A stretch of 64,000 nt of DNA from Ancylomarina sp. 16SWW S1-10-2 (GTDB lineage: Bacteria > Bacteroidota > Bacteroidia > Bacteroidales > Marinifilaceae), in NCBI RefSeq assembly GCF_009669305.1, contig NZ_SADB01000002.1:124001-188000 (forward strand). Direction: 5' to 3'. Made by a program: the position numbers and the translations under genes. The notes beneath the pieces are model-generated. The model was not told the origin of the DNA. It searched no databases and worked only from the letters and a program-made list of their open reading frames with translations. Shown piece by piece: positions 63,071-64,000 of this stretch. The stretch's first letter is position 1, and the number at the start of each line of letters is the position of its first letter.

Positions 63071-64000
63071 ATGAAATTATCATTAGCACCTCTACAAGGT
63101 TTTACCGATTTGGTATTTCGTAGAGCATTTGCAAAATATATTGGGGGCATAGATCAATTCTATACCCCTTTTCTTGTCCTTCAGAATGGTGGTGACTTAA
63201 AGTCTTCACATCGAAGAGAAATTGATCCTCGAGTTGAAGAGAATCTTGTTCCTCAATTCATTGGAAATAGTCTAAAGGAATTTGTTTTTTTTCGCGATCA
63301 TCTAATTGATTTGGGTTACACCAAAATGAATTGGAACTTAGGTTGTCCTTTTCCTATGCTTGTAAAAAAGAAAAAAGGCTCAGGCTTATTACCTTTCCCA
63401 AATTTAATTGAAGAAGTCCTTTCAGAAGGATTAGACGATAGAATCAATTTATCGGTTAAGATGCGTATTGGACATGATTCAATTGATGAATTAGAACCCG
63501 TATTGACAGTTCTTAATAAGTTTAAGATCTCTGAGATTATAGTTCATCCACGCCTAGGGATACAGCAATATAAAGGCGAAGTCGATCTTGACGCATTTGA
63601 CAAAGTAGTCTCATTATCGAAACATCCTGTTGTTTACAATGGTGATATTTGTAGTTTAGAAGATTATCAACAATTATTGGAGCGATTTCCAAATTTGAAG
63701 CAAATGATGATTGGAAGAGGACTTTTAAAAGATCTTTTTTTAGCTAGAAGAATTAAGGGAGAAGATACGCTTACTGCCAGTGAACGTTACGATTTGTTGG
63801 AAAAAGTTCATGGTGAGATTTTTAATTCCTATAGTTCTTACTTAAGTGGTGATACGCAGATATTGTCGAAGCTTAAGCCTATCTGGGAATATTTTTCTTC
63901 CAATTTTAATAATGAAAAGAAGGTTTATAAAGGTATTAAGAAAGCTGGAAGTATTAATAAGTACAATGCAGCAGTTGCATTCGCTTTTCAACAGGGTGCA
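63071..64000 (+). CDS. tRNA-dihydrouridine synthase (3' partial)
   Basis: Translation from ATG 63071 stays open for 310 codons to the window edge. It begins MKLSLAPLQGFTDLVFRRAF, the standard Dus FMN-barrel start (M-x-L-A-P-x-x-G-x-T). The catalytic Cys is in NWNLGCPFPML, the VHPRLGIQQYKG stretch matches the conserved H-x-R-x-x-x-Q-x-Y-x-G, and NGDI with MIGRGLL give the FMN phosphate site. It reduces uridines in tRNA D-loops using NADPH and FMN. Only the final residues seem to be missing. Which Dus subfamily it is cannot be fixed from this. Confidence 0.9.
   Translation, partial: MKLSLAPLQGFTDLVFRRAFAKYIGGIDQFYTPFLVLQNGGDLKSSHRREIDPRVEENLVPQFIGNSLKEFVFFRDHLIDLGYTKMNWNLGCPFPMLVKKKKGSGLLPFPNLIEEVLSEGLDDRINLSVKMRIGHDSIDELEPVLTVLNKFKISEIIVHPRLGIQQYKGEVDLDAFDKVVSLSKHPVVYNGDICSLEDYQQLLERFPNLKQMMIGRGLLKDLFLARRIKGEDTLTASERYDLLEKVHGEIFNSYSSYLSGDTQILSKLKPIWEYFSSNFNNEKKVYKGIKKAGSINKYNAAVAFAFQQGA

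Overview
This 64 kb window comes from an AT-rich member of the Bacteroidota, most likely a marine or anaerobic Marinilabiliales/Marinifilaceae-like bacterium (the family-level guess is inference). The evidence is type IX secretion (T9SS) parts, namely a plug-domain protein, a PorP/SprF protein and a gliding-type CHU_C sorting domain. Further evidence is a fused-E1 2-oxoacid dehydrogenase, a complete Na+-NQR operon, RlmD, FloA, and promoters of the Bacteroidota type (TTTG-N19-TAnnTTTG) rather than sigma70 -35/-10 boxes. Shine-Dalgarno sequences are mostly absent, as usual for the phylum. There are no phage genes, IS transposases or CRISPR arrays; the window is mainly chromosomal core plus a few accessory pieces. 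| Layout. 1-7.3 kb: 3' part of an NtrY-like sensor kinase (its start is outside the window), a DoxX-like membrane protein, a TonB-family protein, an FtsB/DivIC protein, a fused E1 dehydrogenase, a tiny membrane protein, and the flavin transferase ApbE. 7.4-13.4 kb: nqrABCDEF on the minus strand, encoding the sodium-pumping NADH:quinone oxidoreductase; ApbE flavinylates NqrB and NqrC, so these loci work together. 13.6-17.1 kb: T9SS plug protein, Lrp/AsnC regulator, aminopeptidase P. 17.4-31.9 kb: a 4425-residue Ig-repeat surface protein with three tandem ~540-residue super-modules and a T9SS sorting domain, followed by a PorP/SprF partner. | 32-47 kb: a novel two-repeat protein, YaaA, an S9 peptidase, a GAF protein and a PAS sensor kinase separated only by one in-frame stop, RlmD, an ABC-F ATPase, a non-coding stretch with diverged tandem repeats, then rpsO-pnp and an OmpA/TSP3 outer-membrane protein. 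47.6-52.9 kb: gcvP plus a detached 286-bp copy of its 3' end. The two copies flank a 2-kb segment that carries a FISUMP-domain lipoprotein-like or secreted gene; this is the best accessory-DNA signal in the window. | 53-64 kb: bcp-recA, a second S9 peptidase, an operon-like SPOR / ClpS-like / NfeD / FloA cluster, a tRNA array (one tRNA-Ser GCT and four identical tRNA-Pro TGG, each followed by a hairpin), a TlpA-like thioredoxin, a TetR-like regulator, and the 5' part of a dihydrouridine synthase that runs off the end. All functional calls are from reading the sequence and remembered family motifs; no search was run.
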